A stretch of DNA of 64,000 nt. Origin: Pogonophryne albipinna (lineage: Eukaryota > Chordata > Actinopteri > Perciformes > Artedidraconidae). The notes beneath the pieces were generated by a model. It saw only the letters and a program-made list of their open reading frames with translations, did not search any database and was not told the origin of the DNA. A program made the position numbers and the translations under genes. The stretch spans positions 9,231,030 through 9,295,029 of the forward strand of contig CM053264.1 in NCBI GenBank assembly GCA_028583405.1, written 5' to 3'. Positions 49,135 through 60,205 of this stretch are shown here, piece after piece. Numbering within the stretch: the first letter of the stretch is position 1; each line of letters opens with the position of its first letter.

Positions 49135-49423
49135 TTATAATAATAAGTAATATTAACTTTATTTAATACAACATTTACGGTACAAGATTTAATCATACAG
49201 CCCATGTAGTATGATAATGAATTACAGCAAACATGTGCAATATATCCATTATTACAGCTCCGTGGGATGGCAGTAAGACGATATGGGTCCGTTCTTATTG
49301 TGCATCCATGGGTAAAGATAAACGCAACTCACATTGGTTTCTCAAACAGCATCTCTGTAAACTACGTGTATTCACTGAGTTTCACTCTGCCTTTAACGGC
49401 TCGTTGTAGCTCCAATAGCTCCA
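47706..49423. other. Mosaic of repeat fragments
   Basis: Holds a CATAGTATAG-type repeat (47700-47780), a segment at about 47880-48000 that is inverted relative to 56090-56230, a (GA)n tract, a GC-rich CGGGTCGGGTACCCGACGGG segment near 48013, and an (AT)n tract at 49087-49132. A phrase near 48590 (CACCAGGTGGAGCTATACAC) recurs inverted at about 53760. No host gene recognised. Confidence 0.5.
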
Positions 49424-49431
49424 GCCCCCAC

Positions 49432-50616
49432 TAGAGATGGGCGAGTCATGATTCATCCGGATCATTAACCCGGATCCTAGTAATGAGCCGGTCGTGACGA
49501 GTCTCCCTCTCGATTAACCCGAGTCCTTTGAGTCCTACACCTGATGTGACGTAAAAATTAAAACTATAAATTGCGTCACTCTTTACTCTCTTTATAACGT
49601 GTAAAATCACATTACAACGTTGTTGTATCCAGAGATCCAGCAGACTCGTCGCCATGCACGAATCAACAGCAGATTCAGCCCCTCCTCCGGCTCCCGCGAG
49701 AGTCCCGTGAGCCGTGAGTGAGCCGTGAGTCCGCAAATCTCTGAGTCTGCTGCGACTCGTCGAGGGAGCCGTGGGACTCGCGGGAGCCGTTGGACTCGCG
49801 GGAGCCGTGAGTGAGCCGTGAGCCGTGAGTGAGCCGTGAGTCCGCAAATCTCTGAGTCTGCCTGCGACTCGTCGAGGGAGCCGTGGGACTCGCGGGAGCC
49901 GTGGGACTCGGAGGAGGGGCTGAGTCTGCTGTAGATTCGTGCATAGGGACGAGTCTGCTGGATCTCTGGATCTGCTGCCTGCTATATGTTACGGCTCTGA
50001 GTCCTCGTAGGCTACTGGTCTCTCTCGATCATTGACCTGGATTCACGGATCCCGCGATTTTTCCGGCTCTAAATTAAGTTTCAGTGTAGACTTCTAACAC
50101 AATGTTCATGTTGTGCAACAGTCTCCTGTAATAATATCTGCATTTCCAATAAGGATCTTACTTGGAAACTCGTTTATTTTGAACATGGCACACAAAAAGA
50201 AACAAATGATAGAAAATTGCAAAACAGTTAGAATATATAAAATGTAATTATACAATTATTATTATTATTATTATTATTAAATGAAAACACAATTGTGCAA
50301 AATTAGCTTAAGTACAGGAACATATTAAAATAACTATATACATATAATGCAAAACACTTATTTTTTAAAATGCACACACACACACACATGTTTTATTAAA
50401 GCAAAAGACACTGTGTAGCGGAGGTTAATGTAACGTTAGTTTAATATGCTGGTTAAATGCAACAACTTTTCGGTTTCACCGGTAGGATTTCTACGGTCTT
50501 GGTCATGCTGACTCATATGACTCAAATGACTCAAATGACTCGTATGATCCGGATCTCTTCAATGATTGACTCAGAAGACTCCGAGTCCATAAAATGATCC
50601 GGATTTGCCATCTCTA
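49432..50616. mobile_element. hAT element with TAGAGATGG ends (1185 bp)
   Basis: Begins TAGAGATGGGCGAGTC and ends TTTGCCATCTCTA, with exact 8-bp duplications GCCCCCAC (49424-49431 and 50617-50624). Subterminal motifs ATCCGGATC and GACTCAxATGACTC recur at both ends. The centre has a hairpin with tandem GAGCCGTGAGT repeats (separate entry). Open frames across it only reflect the repeats. Confidence 0.9.
49630..49970. repeat. Hairpin enclosing a tandem repeat in the hAT element
   Basis: The arms (about 49630-49689 and 49910-49970) are imperfect reverse complements: CCAGAGATCCAGCAGACTCG against CGAGTCTGCTGGATCTCTGG, and CCCCTCCTCC against GGAGGAGGGG. Between them a unit of roughly 100-115 bases with GAGCCGTGAGTCCGCAAATC and GCGACTCGTCGAGGGAGCCG occurs twice. 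Confidence 0.8.
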
Positions 50617-50624
50617 GCCCCCAC

Positions 50625-52392
50625 CCTCCCTGTGAGCACAGTGTGCTCTGATTGGTCGGGACACAACATGAACGTGCCGGGTGGCGCGGTCCCGTGGGTT
50701 AGATGCGCGTTCATAATGCAGAGGGAAATAACTCTCAGAATAACGTTATTAGCACATTATTACAACTTGAGGAACGAATGTTTTTAATAAGGGCTATACA
50801 AGTGTTCATACTGGGTAGTTTATTTAGTTTAAAAAAAATTATCCAACGATTTACAGACCATTCTTTCCCCATGTAAGTCAATGGGAAAAAGTGTTTCCGG
50901 GCCTGGCAACCAAACGGAAGTGTAGTACCGCCGTTTGGCCAGCACAAATATTTTCATGTGAGTCCGGCGCACTTCCTGGGGGCTTGGTGGATTCATGTGG
51001 AGCAAATTCTAAAAGTACACTATACTTTTTCATATTTTAAAATGCCATGCAAGGACTTTGCTCTCCATATTTTCCAACACACTATGATTTAAAAAAGTGT
51101 TTTGTGGGTGACTCCCTTATAAACCCTCATCAGTATCTCCAACTGATGTGAGCGTCCATCGCTTTTATTTCATCAAAAAGTGGAAGAAAATAAGATCTGG
51201 CAAAATGTGAGCCTTCCATTTAAGGCAGTCTTACCTGCTGCTCCGTGGTGTGTGTGTTCATGACAGCGGTAGGAGTGTGTGTGTAGAGAGCAGAGGAGAA
51301 GTTTCATGTACGATATGTATAAGTGCTTGTGTGTGTGTGTGTATGCATGTATGTATGTATAATAGCATGTATGTACAGTCTGAAGCATTAGCTCCAGTAG
51401 CCTCTTTAAATCATCATTGATGCAAACTGTAATCCTGTGTAGATAAACTCGTGTTATTTTCTTAATCTGAATAAACTTTAACATGCTCTTACACTTTGCT
51501 TTTATAGAGTTATAATTAATAATGTCTTACCATCTAGCAACTGAGAGCGACAATCACAAACAGTCACGTGGTCTCCCTTCGGTGCTTAATTTCCGGTTGA
51601 AAAGAGAGGCAAAGTGACCCTCAGCGCCCCCTGTTGGCAGCTTTCAGCCAGGAGAAAATCACTGGGAAAACATGCTAAAAACACAGTCAACACATGGTCA
51701 ACAATGAAGTCAATAAATGAGTGAATACATGAGTAAATATAATGCAAATATAAAAAGGAATATCCAACCAAACATGAATTGCTGTATGCTGTTTGGTTTT
51801 TGACAAAAGTGAAATTTGGTAAGGTGTGTATTGGCTTTTCCAGCTCGTTCTGGGTACCAACGTTAAAAGTACGCTTGTTTATTTATTCATTATCAATCAT
51901 AGCATGTATAAATCCTCAAAAATGTGTACAGATGTATCGTAGAAGTGTGTTTTTGAATACTATAACTGTACATATTCTTTCATATTACAATGCTGAATGA
52001 GTATTTTAGAGCTTGGGTCGCAGGTTCCTCAACAGTGCATTACAAGACATCTATCAATATGTGTGTATACCTCCACCATTAAACTGTGTATAATATGATA
52101 TGTCAATAAACCTCAGAAAATCTTGAAATCTTGAAAGGGATGTGCAAAATAGTCATTATATACAGTCTTTAATTAACTATTAGAAGAGAATAACGAGTAA
52201 TGAATATACTTTATAGGGATGCTATTAATATCTAATAATACAAATAATAAAATTCAATAACGTGCTTTAACCACTAGGTGTCCCTTTATATCAGCTGTGC
52301 ACCTCTATTATTTTTATCTGCATTCAATTGTCACACCAATTCATGGATGTAGCAAATGTTGTTTTGTTTGTAGAGAAGCTATCATTTGGACC
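50625..52392. other. Intergenic, no gene recognised
   Basis: AT-rich sequence with short fragments of likely repeats (for example AAGTCAATGGGAAAAAGTG near 50876). Short frames show no recognisable domain. Confidence 0.4.
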
Positions 52393-52757
52393 TGGATGGT
52401 TGCTCTCAGGTCTTCAGGGACTGGTCAGCTTTCTGTCCCCAGAGTCAGAACTAAACATGGAGAAGCAGCGTTCAGTTGTTATGCTCCAAATATCTGGAAC
52501 AAACTCCCAGAAACCTGCAGGTCCGCTGCAACTCTGACTACTTTTAAATCCAGGCTGAAGACCTTTCTTTTCGCCGCTGCTTTTAATTGAACTATTCATA
52601 TCTTAAACTGTAACTTTTTATTCATGTACATGTCTTTTATTATCTTTTCTTTTTTAATGACTGTTTTTAAATGCCTTTGTCTGAATGTCTTTCATTTTTG
52701 TAAAGCACCTTGAATTGCCTTGTGTTGAAAGGTGCTCTATAAATAAACTTGCCTTGC
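52393..52757 (+). mobile_element. L2/CR1-like LINE 3' end
   Basis: The frame LSVPRVRTKHGEAAFSCYAP, then NIWNKLPETCRSAATLTTFK and SRLKTFLF, is the conserved end of LINE ORF2 in this clade. It is followed by GAAAGGTGCTCTATAAATAA and a CTTGCCTTGCC tail. Strongly 5'-truncated. Confidence 0.85.
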
Positions 52758-53906
52758 CTTACTTCCGGGTTACAGGCTCTGATAATAGACACATTTCATA
52801 CATTAATTATTTTAATACATTTTCTGTTGCTTAAACATGTTTTGTCCATGGAAAAAATGTAAGAAAAAAACGGCATAGGCTCTATCGAAAAAAGGTGAGA
52901 TAAACTATTAACTATTTTAAAAATCAGCATTCATTTATTGCCTAAAAATAAATGTTTACAATAAATATAAAGTAAACTATATGAGAATAAGACCATTTCC
53001 AAAGACTATGACAACAATGATTTGCCATGGATAGCCCAACTTTAGCAGGCACAATTCACTGTTAACAAACTAAACATGAAGATGGTTTATTCTGCCATGG
53101 CCCCCCCCCCCCACAGGATGGTATGACCCGTAGACGCCACATAGGCAAGGTCAGCTGACTGATACGGATGACGCAATGGCAACAGCTCACGAGATGCACA
53201 CGGAAGACTGACTGGAGGGAATAAACAGCGATAACTAGACTTTCCTGTGATTGAAAAGGTCAGTCAATGGCCAAACGTCCACACAAACTTAACAAATAAG
53301 CAAACAAACACATAAGCGAACAAATAATCAAACAAACAAACACGTGTCCGCTGTGTTAGCTTACAGCTATGCTAACGCCGGTACAGTTGCTACAGTCCGG
53401 CAGAATAAACAAACCGCTCATTGTCAAATTCACCCGAGTCATGGTCACTTCGAAATAATAAAATACTGTGAGAAGTACCATGACATTTCATACTTTTTTT
53501 TAATGGACTGTGTGATATGTTTGCTAGGTTTGCTACTGTAGTTGTCAGTGGATGAGCACTTCCGGTTTACAGGCTCTGATAATGTTCACACATCACTTCA
53601 TACATGAATCTCTTAATACATTTTCTCTAGCTTAAACATGGTTTGTCGAGGTATTTAATCCATTTGTGTTGTATGTTTAGCAGCAGTTATACTCTGTCTG
53701 CAGTGGTGTTAGGGTGCAGTTTTAATTCATAATGCGCCTTTCTTGTAGCTATGATGTGTGTGTATAGCTCCACCTGGTGGTCACTAACTGCACATGCTAT
53801 AAGTAGCAATACTACATTTTAAAATGACTTTATCTCCTGCATCAAAATATACTTAAAGTCAAAAAGTAAAAGTACTCCTTATGCATAATGGCCCATTTCA
53901 GAATCG

Positions 53907-53937
<31 letters not shown>

Positions 53938-53984
53938 GATTATTGATGTGTTTTAATCACAACTGGTCAAGGGGGAGCTCATTT
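52758..53984. other. Intergenic with a duplicated ~90-bp segment
   Basis: ACAGGCTCTGATAAT followed by ACATTTTCT and GCTTAAACATG occurs near 52770-52850 and again near 53563-53640, a diverged direct duplication. A 13-C run lies at 53101 and an (AT)n tract at about 53908-53933. No gene recognised. Confidence 0.5.
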
Positions 53985-55525
53985 TTTCATTTCAAACCTT
54001 TATTTAACCAGGTGAATCCCATTGAGATCATCGATCTCTTTTTCAAGGGAGACCTGCAGCAATTCGGTTACACATGAAGACATAAAAACATAAAACAACA
54101 GAAAAACAAAAGGACATCATACAGCATAGTTACAGGGTTACAATGTGCATAGCTAACTACATGTACAGGTACCAACAGTATCAGATTGCATAGCATCTAT
54201 CCAAGCTTTAAAAACATGCAGTGGAATCAAATTGCTCAGTTTCCATAATTTTTGCAGACTGTTCCAAGTTAGAGGGGCTGCGCACATAAAAGCTTTCGTC
54301 CCTAAGTCAGTCCTAGCTCTTGGCACATTTAACAAAACCACAGCATGAGATCTCAGACAATAGCTACTTTCAACTCTCCGTGTGATCAGAGAGCAGATGG
54401 AAGATGGTAGTTTACCTAACATGGCTTTGTAGATGAAAATGTACCAATGACTGAGCCTCCGTACAGTGAGTGAAGGCAAACCTGCCCTGGCCTACAGGGT
54501 ACAGTGATGAGTTAATACTTTACAGTTAGTAGCAAATCTCAGTGCACTGTGATAGGCACATCTAACTTGATCAGGTTGGTGCATTCATATAGATCAGATC
54601 ACCATAGTCCAGCACAGGTCAAAAGGTCACAGAGAATAGCCTTTTCCTGGCCTCAAGTGAGAAACAGGACTTGTTGCTGAAAAAGAAACCTAGCTTCACT
54701 CTCAGCTTTTTAAGCAGGTTATTGACCTGAAGTTTAAAAGAGAGACAATCATCAAGCCAGATACCAAGTTATTTATAACAGGCAACTTCAAGTATTTTTC
54801 ATTGCGTAGTAACAATATCCAAAGTGGTCTCCGGTGTCTTTTTGGCTTTCGAAAATAGCATTACCTTAGTTTGATCAACATTTAAAAGAAGCTTAAGTTC
54901 AGAGAGCTGAGTCTGAATAATATTAAAAACAGCCTGTAATTTAACAGCAGCCTCCTTATTGGAGGGACCTGCACAATACATCACGGTATCATCAGCATAA
55001 AAATGTAAAGTTGCTCCATACACATTTTGACCTAAGCTGTTGATATGGATGGAGAATAAAAGTGGACCTGAAACAGAACCTTGTGGAACACCATTAGCAA
55101 TGTTTAACCACTCAGAAGAGAGCCCATCAAAGTGAACACATTGGGACCTTTCAGAGAGTAGTTCACAAACCTCCCCACTGCATGGCTGGATATGCCAATA
55201 CTGAATAGCCTCTGCTTCAGGATATGATTATCGACGGTATCGAACGCTTTGGAAAGATCAATAAACAGAGCTGCACAACTCTGCTTTTTGTCTAAGATAT
55301 CCGCAATATCATTCACCACTTTCATTGTCGCAGTGATGGTGCTCTGTTGCTTTCTGAAGCCTGACTGATGTTTACATAGGATGTCATTGTTACTTAAAAA
55401 CTCCTTTACCTGCTCACTCACTAGGCTTTCAAGAACCTTGGCCAGAACTGACAATGTAGAGATGGGTCTATAATTATTTAATAAGGTGGCCTCCCCTCCT
55501 TTTAGTAGAGGCATACTATACATAA
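53985..55525 (-). mobile_element. Decayed LINE with reverse transcriptase remnants
   Basis: On the minus strand, 55523-55104 gives NNYRPISTLSVLAKVLESLV, QSGFRKQQST and ALFIDLSKAFDTVDNHIL. Positions 55023-54799 give the catalytic box FYADDTV and LLLNVDQTKVMLF. Positions 54479-54153 give the C-terminal RLSHWYIFIYKAMLG segment. The order is that of a Jockey/L2/CR1-type reverse transcriptase, but the pieces are in broken frames. The 3' end reads AATGGGATTCACCTGGTTAA, a common fish LINE tail. The 5' end (endonuclease) is missing. Confidence 0.85.
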
Positions 55526-55603
55526 TACTATTAATCTACTTTTTGTATGTTCATTTTGACCTACTACAACTTGTTTCATATATACTATGTCGTCTTTTCT
55601 GAT

Positions 55604-55735
55604 ATTTTCATTCTATAGTCAGTACCTACTATACTGACTTCATGGTGTCTTTTTCTTCTTTTCTCCCCACAGGACTGTGAGGACATTCATCTGACATCAA
55701 TGAAGACGGTGGCTTCTTGACACTCGTTTTAAGGC
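55604..55735 (+). repeat. Exon-like repeat unit, copy 1
   Basis: ATATTTTCATTCTA..., a pyrimidine-rich tract TTCTTTTCTCCCCACAG, then an open segment DCEDIHLTSMKTVAS and a stop. The same arrangement recurs at 57853-57968. It looks like a terminal exon with its acceptor, or a transposon-borne imitation of one. Confidence 0.6.
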
Positions 55736-55751
55736 GGACACATATGGGTTT

Positions 55752-56015
55752 ATGAGAGCCGCTGCTGCATTGTTGCCTCGGTCTACCTTTGGTGACAATG
55801 AATTAATTCAGCCAGCCAGCACACACTTTCCCATCTGTGTGGAAGTTGCAGAACACAAAGTGTTTGTACAGCAGCTAAAGAGAAAGGTCACAGCGGGCAT
55901 AACCTTCCCATCACTCGTGGAGGTGCTCGACTCATGTCCCACTGACATTTTCCCTCGAATGAATCGTGTACTTCGGGCTCTCGTCTATGGCGTTATTTTT
56001 GTGCCTCTATCCTGA
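55752..56015 (+). pseudogene. Probable hAT transposase fragment
   Basis: An 87-residue frame contains FPICVEVAEHKVFVQQLKRK and LDSCPTDIFPRMNRVLRALV. The latter resembles the segment just before the dimerisation domain in hAT transposases, which should continue with a TLPVT...AERSFS motif that is missing here. Family level is uncertain. Confidence 0.45.
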
Positions 56016-56089
56016 GCACGCAATGAAACATTTTGAGCATAGAAAATATTATTGACTCTAAGCCCTCTCCTGCTCCGTGCGCAAGCAGA

Positions 56090-56243
56090 CCGCTGCACGC
56101 GCTCTCTCTCCCTCTCTCCCTCGCTCAACCTCTCCACCCTGTGAGCGCTCAGGTTTGCCTGTGTGCTCGCTCAAGTTGGCACAGCGTTACAAATGTGCCA
56201 CAAAACCAACCAATCGGAGAACTCAAGGAGGACATATTAAGTA
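56090..56243. repeat. Repeat segment shared (inverted) with 47880-48000
   Basis: GGCACAGCGTTACAAATGTG and CCAACCAATCGGAGAACTCA here are mirrored at about 47885-47945. The flanking GA/CT-rich stretches match as well. The Tc1 element at 56244 interrupts this copy. Confidence 0.65.
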
Positions 56244-57850
56244 CAGTGGGGCAAAAAAGTATTTAGTCAGCCACCAATTGTGCAAGTTCTCCCACTTAAA
56301 AAGATGAGAGAGGCCTGTAATTTTCATCCTAAGTATACCTCAACTATGAGAGACAAAATGAGAAGGAAAAAAATCCAGAAAATCACATTGTCTGATTTTT
56401 AAAGAATGTATTTGCAAATTATGGTGGAAAATAAGTATTTGGTCAATAACAAAAGTTCATCTCAATACTTTGTTATATACCCTTTGTTGGCGATGACAGA
56501 GGTCAAACGTTTTCTGTAAGTCTTCACAAGGTTTTCACACACTGTTGCTGGTATTTTGGCCCATTCCTGCATGCAGATCTCCTCTAGAGCAGTGATGTTT
56601 TGGGGCTGTCGCTGGGCAACACGGACTTTCAACTCCCTCCAAAGATTTTCTATGGGGTTGAGATCTGGAGACTGGCTAGGCCACTCCAGGACCTTGAAAT
56701 GCTTCTTACGAAGCCACTCCTTCGTTGCCCGGGCGGTGTGTTTGGGATCATTGTCATGCTGAAAGACCCAGCCACGTTTCATCTTCAATGCCCTTGCTGA
56801 TGGAAGGAGGTTGTCACTCAAAATCTCACGATACATGGCCCCATTCATTCTTTCCTTTACACGGATCAGTCGTCCTGGTCCCTTTGCAGAAAAACAGCCC
56901 CAAAGCATGATGTTTCCACCCCCATGTTTCACAGTAGGTATGGTGTTCTTTGGATGCAACTCAGCATTCTTTCTCCTCCAAACACGTCTAGTTGAGTTTT
57001 TACCAAAAAGTTCTATTTTGGTTTCATCTGACCATATGACATTCTCCCAATCCTCTTCTGGATCATCTAAATGCTCTCTAGCAAACTTCAGACAGGCCTG
57101 GACATGTACTGGCTTAAGCAGGGGGACACGTCTGGCACTGCAGGATTTGAGTCCCTGGCGGCGTAGTGTGTTACTGATGGTAGCCTTTGTTACTTTGGTC
57201 CCAGCTCTCTGCAGGTCATTGACTAGGTCCCCCCGTGTGGTTCTGGGATTTTTGCTCACCGTTCTTGTGATCATTTTGACCCCACGGGGTGAGATCTTGC
57301 GTGGAGCCCCAGATCGAGGGAGATTATCAGTGGTCTTGTATGTCTTCCATTTTCTAATAATTGCTCCCACAGTTGATTTCTTCACACCAAGCTGCTTACC
57401 TATTGCAGATTCAGTCTTCCCTGCCTGGTGCAGGTCTACACTTTTGTTTCTGGTGTCCTTTGACAGCTCTTTGGTCTTGGCCATAGTGGAGTTTGGAGTG
57501 TGACTGTTTGAGGTTGTGGACAGGTGTCTTTTATACTGATAACGAGTTCAAACAGGTGCCATTAATACAGTTAACAAGTGGAGGACAGAGGAGGCTCTTA
57601 AAGAAGAAGTTACAGGTCTGTGAGAGCCAGAAATCTTGTTTGTTTGTAGGTGACCAAATACTTATTTTACCGAGGAATTGACCAATTAATTCATTAAAAA
57701 TCCTACAATGTGATTTCCTGGATTCTTTCCCCCCATTCTGTCTCTCATAGTTGAAGTGTACCTAGGATGAAAATTACAGGCCTCTCTCATCTTTTTAAGT
57801 GGGAGAACTTGCACAATTGGTGGCTGACTAAATACTTTTTTGCCCCACTG
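56244..57850 (-). mobile_element. Tc1-like transposon, apparently complete (1607 bp)
   Basis: Both ends begin CAGTGGGGCAAAAAAGTATT and are flanked by TA (56242-56243, 57851-57852). The outer 85 bases of the inverted repeats look identical. Similarity continues with some differences to about 200 bases, where AAGTATTTGGTCA repeats an outer AAGTATTTAGTCA, giving the IR/DR layout of fish Tc1 elements. It encodes an uninterrupted transposase on the minus strand. Confidence 0.95.
56462..57484 (-). CDS. Tc1-like transposase, intact 340 residues
   Basis: Cut-and-paste DDE transposase. The N-terminus ([20 protein letters not shown]) carries paired-type helix-turn-helix regions over about residues 1-110. 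The catalytic motifs are [25 protein letters not shown] and [15 protein letters not shown], giving the expected D, D(~90), and 34 residues later [11 protein letters not shown] is the glycine-rich box. Full length (about 340 is normal), no stops or frameshifts seen. A recent and possibly still active insertion; activity is inference. Confidence 0.93.
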   Translation of the reverse strand: MAKTKELSKDTRNKSVDLHQAGKTESAIGKQLGVKKSTVGAIIRKWKTYKTTDNLPRSGAPRKISPRGVKMITRTVSKNPRTTRGDLVNDLQRAGTKVTKATISNTLRRQGLKSCSARRVPLLKPVHVQACLKFAREHLDDPEEDWENVIWSDETKIELFGKNSTRRVWRRKNAELHPKNTIPTVKHGGGNIMLWGCFSAKGPGRLIRVKERMNGAMYREILSDNLLPSARALKMKRGWVFQHDNDPKHTARATKEWLRKKHFKVLEWPSQSPDLNPIENLWRELKVRVAQRQPQNITALEEICMQEWAKIPATVCENLVKTYRKRLTSVIANKGYITKY

Positions 57851-57852
57851 TA

Positions 57853-57968
57853 TATATTTTCATTCTACTAAACTGACTTCCTGGTGTCTTTTTATTTTTC
57901 TTCTTTTCTCCCCACAGGACTGCAAGGACATTCATCTGACATCAATGAAGACGGTGGCTTCTTGAGTT
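57853..57968 (+). repeat. Exon-like repeat unit, copy 2
   Basis: Second copy: TTCTTTTCTCCCCACAG, then DCKDIHLTSMKTVAS and a stop. It differs by one silent (TGT/TGC) and one Glu/Lys change in the frame. Sequences after the stop codon differ between copies. Confidence 0.6.
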
Positions 57969-57989
57969 TCTGAAGAACTTACGGTACTA

Positions 57990-58520
57990 TACTATGACTT
58001 TTCTGATATTTCCGACATACTGTACGATGTTTTCTTTTAGCATTTCTCCGACATTGGTTAGGGTTAGGGTTATGACTTTTTGGTCATTTTTAACAAAATA
58101 AAATACCACGTCTGGTATCCACACACTATGCCGTGCCTTATTATGGCATCAAATAATTGTTTCGATTATTTTGTTGCATTTTTTTTTTAAATCGATATAC
58201 ATTCGACATATATCGACTATGTCGTTTCAAATGTTTTGAAATGCTATATTATGACTTTTCTGTCATCGTTATCGTCATACTATACTACGCCTTGTTTCTA
58301 CGCACTAAACCGTGCCTTATTTCCACGTTAAATACGATGTTTTCTCCGACATTGGTTAGGGTTATGACTTTTTTTTCAACATGCTATATTATGACTTTTC
58401 GGTCATTTTTTACGAAATAAAATACCACGTCTGGTATCCACACACTATACCGTGCCTTAATATGGCATAACATATTTGTTTCGATTATTTTGTTGCGTTT
58501 TTCATTAAAAAATCGACATT
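57990..58520. repeat. Diverged CATAGTATG / GGTATCCACACACTAT repeat block
   Basis: Internal repetition of CCACGTCTGGTATCCACACA and ACATTGGTTAGGGTTATGAC occurs here two or three times. The reverse complement resembles the block at 42250-42620 (GGCACGGTATAGTGTGTGGA). Confidence 0.6.
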
Positions 58521-58752
58521 GTCATCTTTAAGGTCCACAAACCCAAATGAGCAGGTCATAAGCTCTACGAAACAATGATGACTCAGGACAGATGGCGCAG
58601 AGGGATATGTGACGGATCAGAAGACCTGAGGTTGTGTGTGCGCGAATCCTCGTGATGCTCAGTGAGTTTTAAAGAGCTTTACTCAAAGTGATGAGGATAA
58701 ATGCGCCCAGAGAACAGGGCTTCATGTACATGAGTTGGTGGCTATCGGGGTT

Positions 58753-58808
58753 TGTTCTCTGCACTTAGGCGCCTTAGTGCGCACTGAGGCGCCTAAGTGC
58801 AGAGAACA
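58753..58808. repeat. 56-bp near-perfect palindrome
   Basis: TGTTCTCTGCACTTAGGCGC is mirrored by GCGCCTAAGTGCAGAGAACA around the central GTGCGCAC. Only one base pair of 28 mismatches. A RNA polymerase III B-box-like GGGTTCGAGTC follows at 58831-58841. Confidence 0.9.
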
Positions 58809-59090
58809 GATCTGCTGCTTAGCATGTGCGGGGTTCGAGTCTACTAGAGGCAAGGTAGCTAATAAAATAGGTCCAAAATAGGCCAACAAAATAGGTGAAA
58901 AGTAGAATAAATAGAGTTCCAAGATAGGATAGGTGACCAACTAGAAAAGCAGAGAGAAATACGGGTAATGTAAACATTGAGCTCAATTAGGGGATAAAAT
59001 AAATTAGTCTTTTCTTTTCTAGATACTTAACTCTGACCGTTTGCACGATGACTATGTAATGAGTTTACCAAATGAAAGGTTTACCTCTCA

Positions 59091-59160
59091 GGTCAGATGG
59101 CTCAGAGGGAAAGAAGACTGACTGTGAGACTGCAGGTTGTGGGTTCAAGGCTTTTCAGGT
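59091..59160 (+). repeat. tRNA-like module 1, left arm
   Basis: A-box-like TGGCTCAGAGGG (59098-59109) and B-box-like GGGTTCAAGGC (59141-59151) at tRNA-like spacing. No confident cloverleaf, so a tRNA-derived or tRNA-mimicking repeat rather than a tRNA gene. The mirror copy lies at 63850-63919 on the minus strand. Confidence 0.6.
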
Positions 59161-59852
59161 GCAGTTGTCTTAGATGAGAATTCATGATATCTGCCCATTA
59201 TTTGTATCTGTCTACGAAAATACTCGCATCTCATACTTAAGTAAAAATAATAATACAGCAGCGTGTGGAAATAAGTCAGTTTAGTAAGGCACAAAATGTT
59301 TATTTAAAAAAGTCACACTTAACTATGTAATTATTAAAAAGTAACATTAGTAGTCACAACATTTTTTTAAAGTTACAGTTGAAAAAAGTCAGTATACTTT
59401 GTCTTGAAAATAAGTAAAGTATATAAAACACATTTCATAAAGAAGTACGTCAGATCAAATGTAATAAAGGTTGTATGTCATCTTTTTGAAATGTTATACT
59501 ATGACTTTTTTATATTGCTCTCCATGCTGTCCTATGACTGTTCACATCTTATGTTAAACAAACTATACTACAGCTTTATTTCTAACAACTATACCATTAC
59601 TTTTTATTCCAGAAATTCCATACTATGACTTTTAAAAGTTTCTCACAACATATTAGATAGTGTTCATTTATTATTGAATACATTTATTCCTGTGTTTATG
59701 TATTATTTAATAATAAATAAACACAGGAATAAATAATGATATATATAATAATAATAAATGTAATAAAATGTATTATTTGTATGTATTCCTGCATTACTTT
59801 GTTAATTTATTCCTGTATTATTTTGTTAATTTATTCCTGCATCTATTTGATC

Positions 59853-59944
59853 ATGCCTGTGTGAGATTTGAACCCTATTTTGTAGTCAGGTAGTGGACCT
59901 ACAGTCCTTGACTCTAACCTCTAAGCTATTTTGTCTCACAAACT
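59853..59944 (-). repeat. tRNA-like module 2, left arm (opposite direction)
   Basis: On the minus strand TAGCTTAGAGG is followed by GGGTTCAAATC, close matches to polymerase III A and B boxes. It points the other way from modules 1, 3 and 4 of the same arm. The mirror copy is at 61078-61163 on the + strand. Confidence 0.6.
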
Positions 59945-60063
59945 TTCTCGGTGAATCCCAGACTGAAGTATGTATCATTCACTAGAAAGTGCTAGGGCTG
60001 TGTGTTTTGAGGCTCAAACATGAGATGGAGATGTCAAATATGCAAAGGAACATCCAGCTCTCT

Positions 60064-60140
60064 CAGGTCAAATGGCTCAGGGTGATAAGAATGACGGTTG
60101 GTAGCCCAGAGGTTCTTGGTTTGAGTCTTGTGTGTTCCAG
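60064..60140 (+). repeat. tRNA-like module 3, left arm
   Basis: TGGCTCAGGGTG (60073-60084) and GGTTTGAGTC (60118-60127) mark A and B boxes. A short TTAAGGTG/CACCTTAA hairpin follows. Mirror copy near 60880-60955 on the minus strand. Confidence 0.55.
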
Positions 60141-60205
60141 ATAGATTTTAAGGTGTCTTCACCTTAAGGAAGAAGTCAAATACAAGTAAAAGCCAGGAGT
60201 TCTCA

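Noticed and set aside
49446..49944. Ser/Thr/Ala repeat frames (THGSLTAPASPTAP)
   Set aside because: Produced by the tandem GAGCCGTGAGT repeats inside a hAT element; no start context or homology.
56811..57503. 230-residue + strand frame over the Tc1 transposase
   Set aside because: Antisense shadow of the minus-strand transposase, which has all the conserved motifs.
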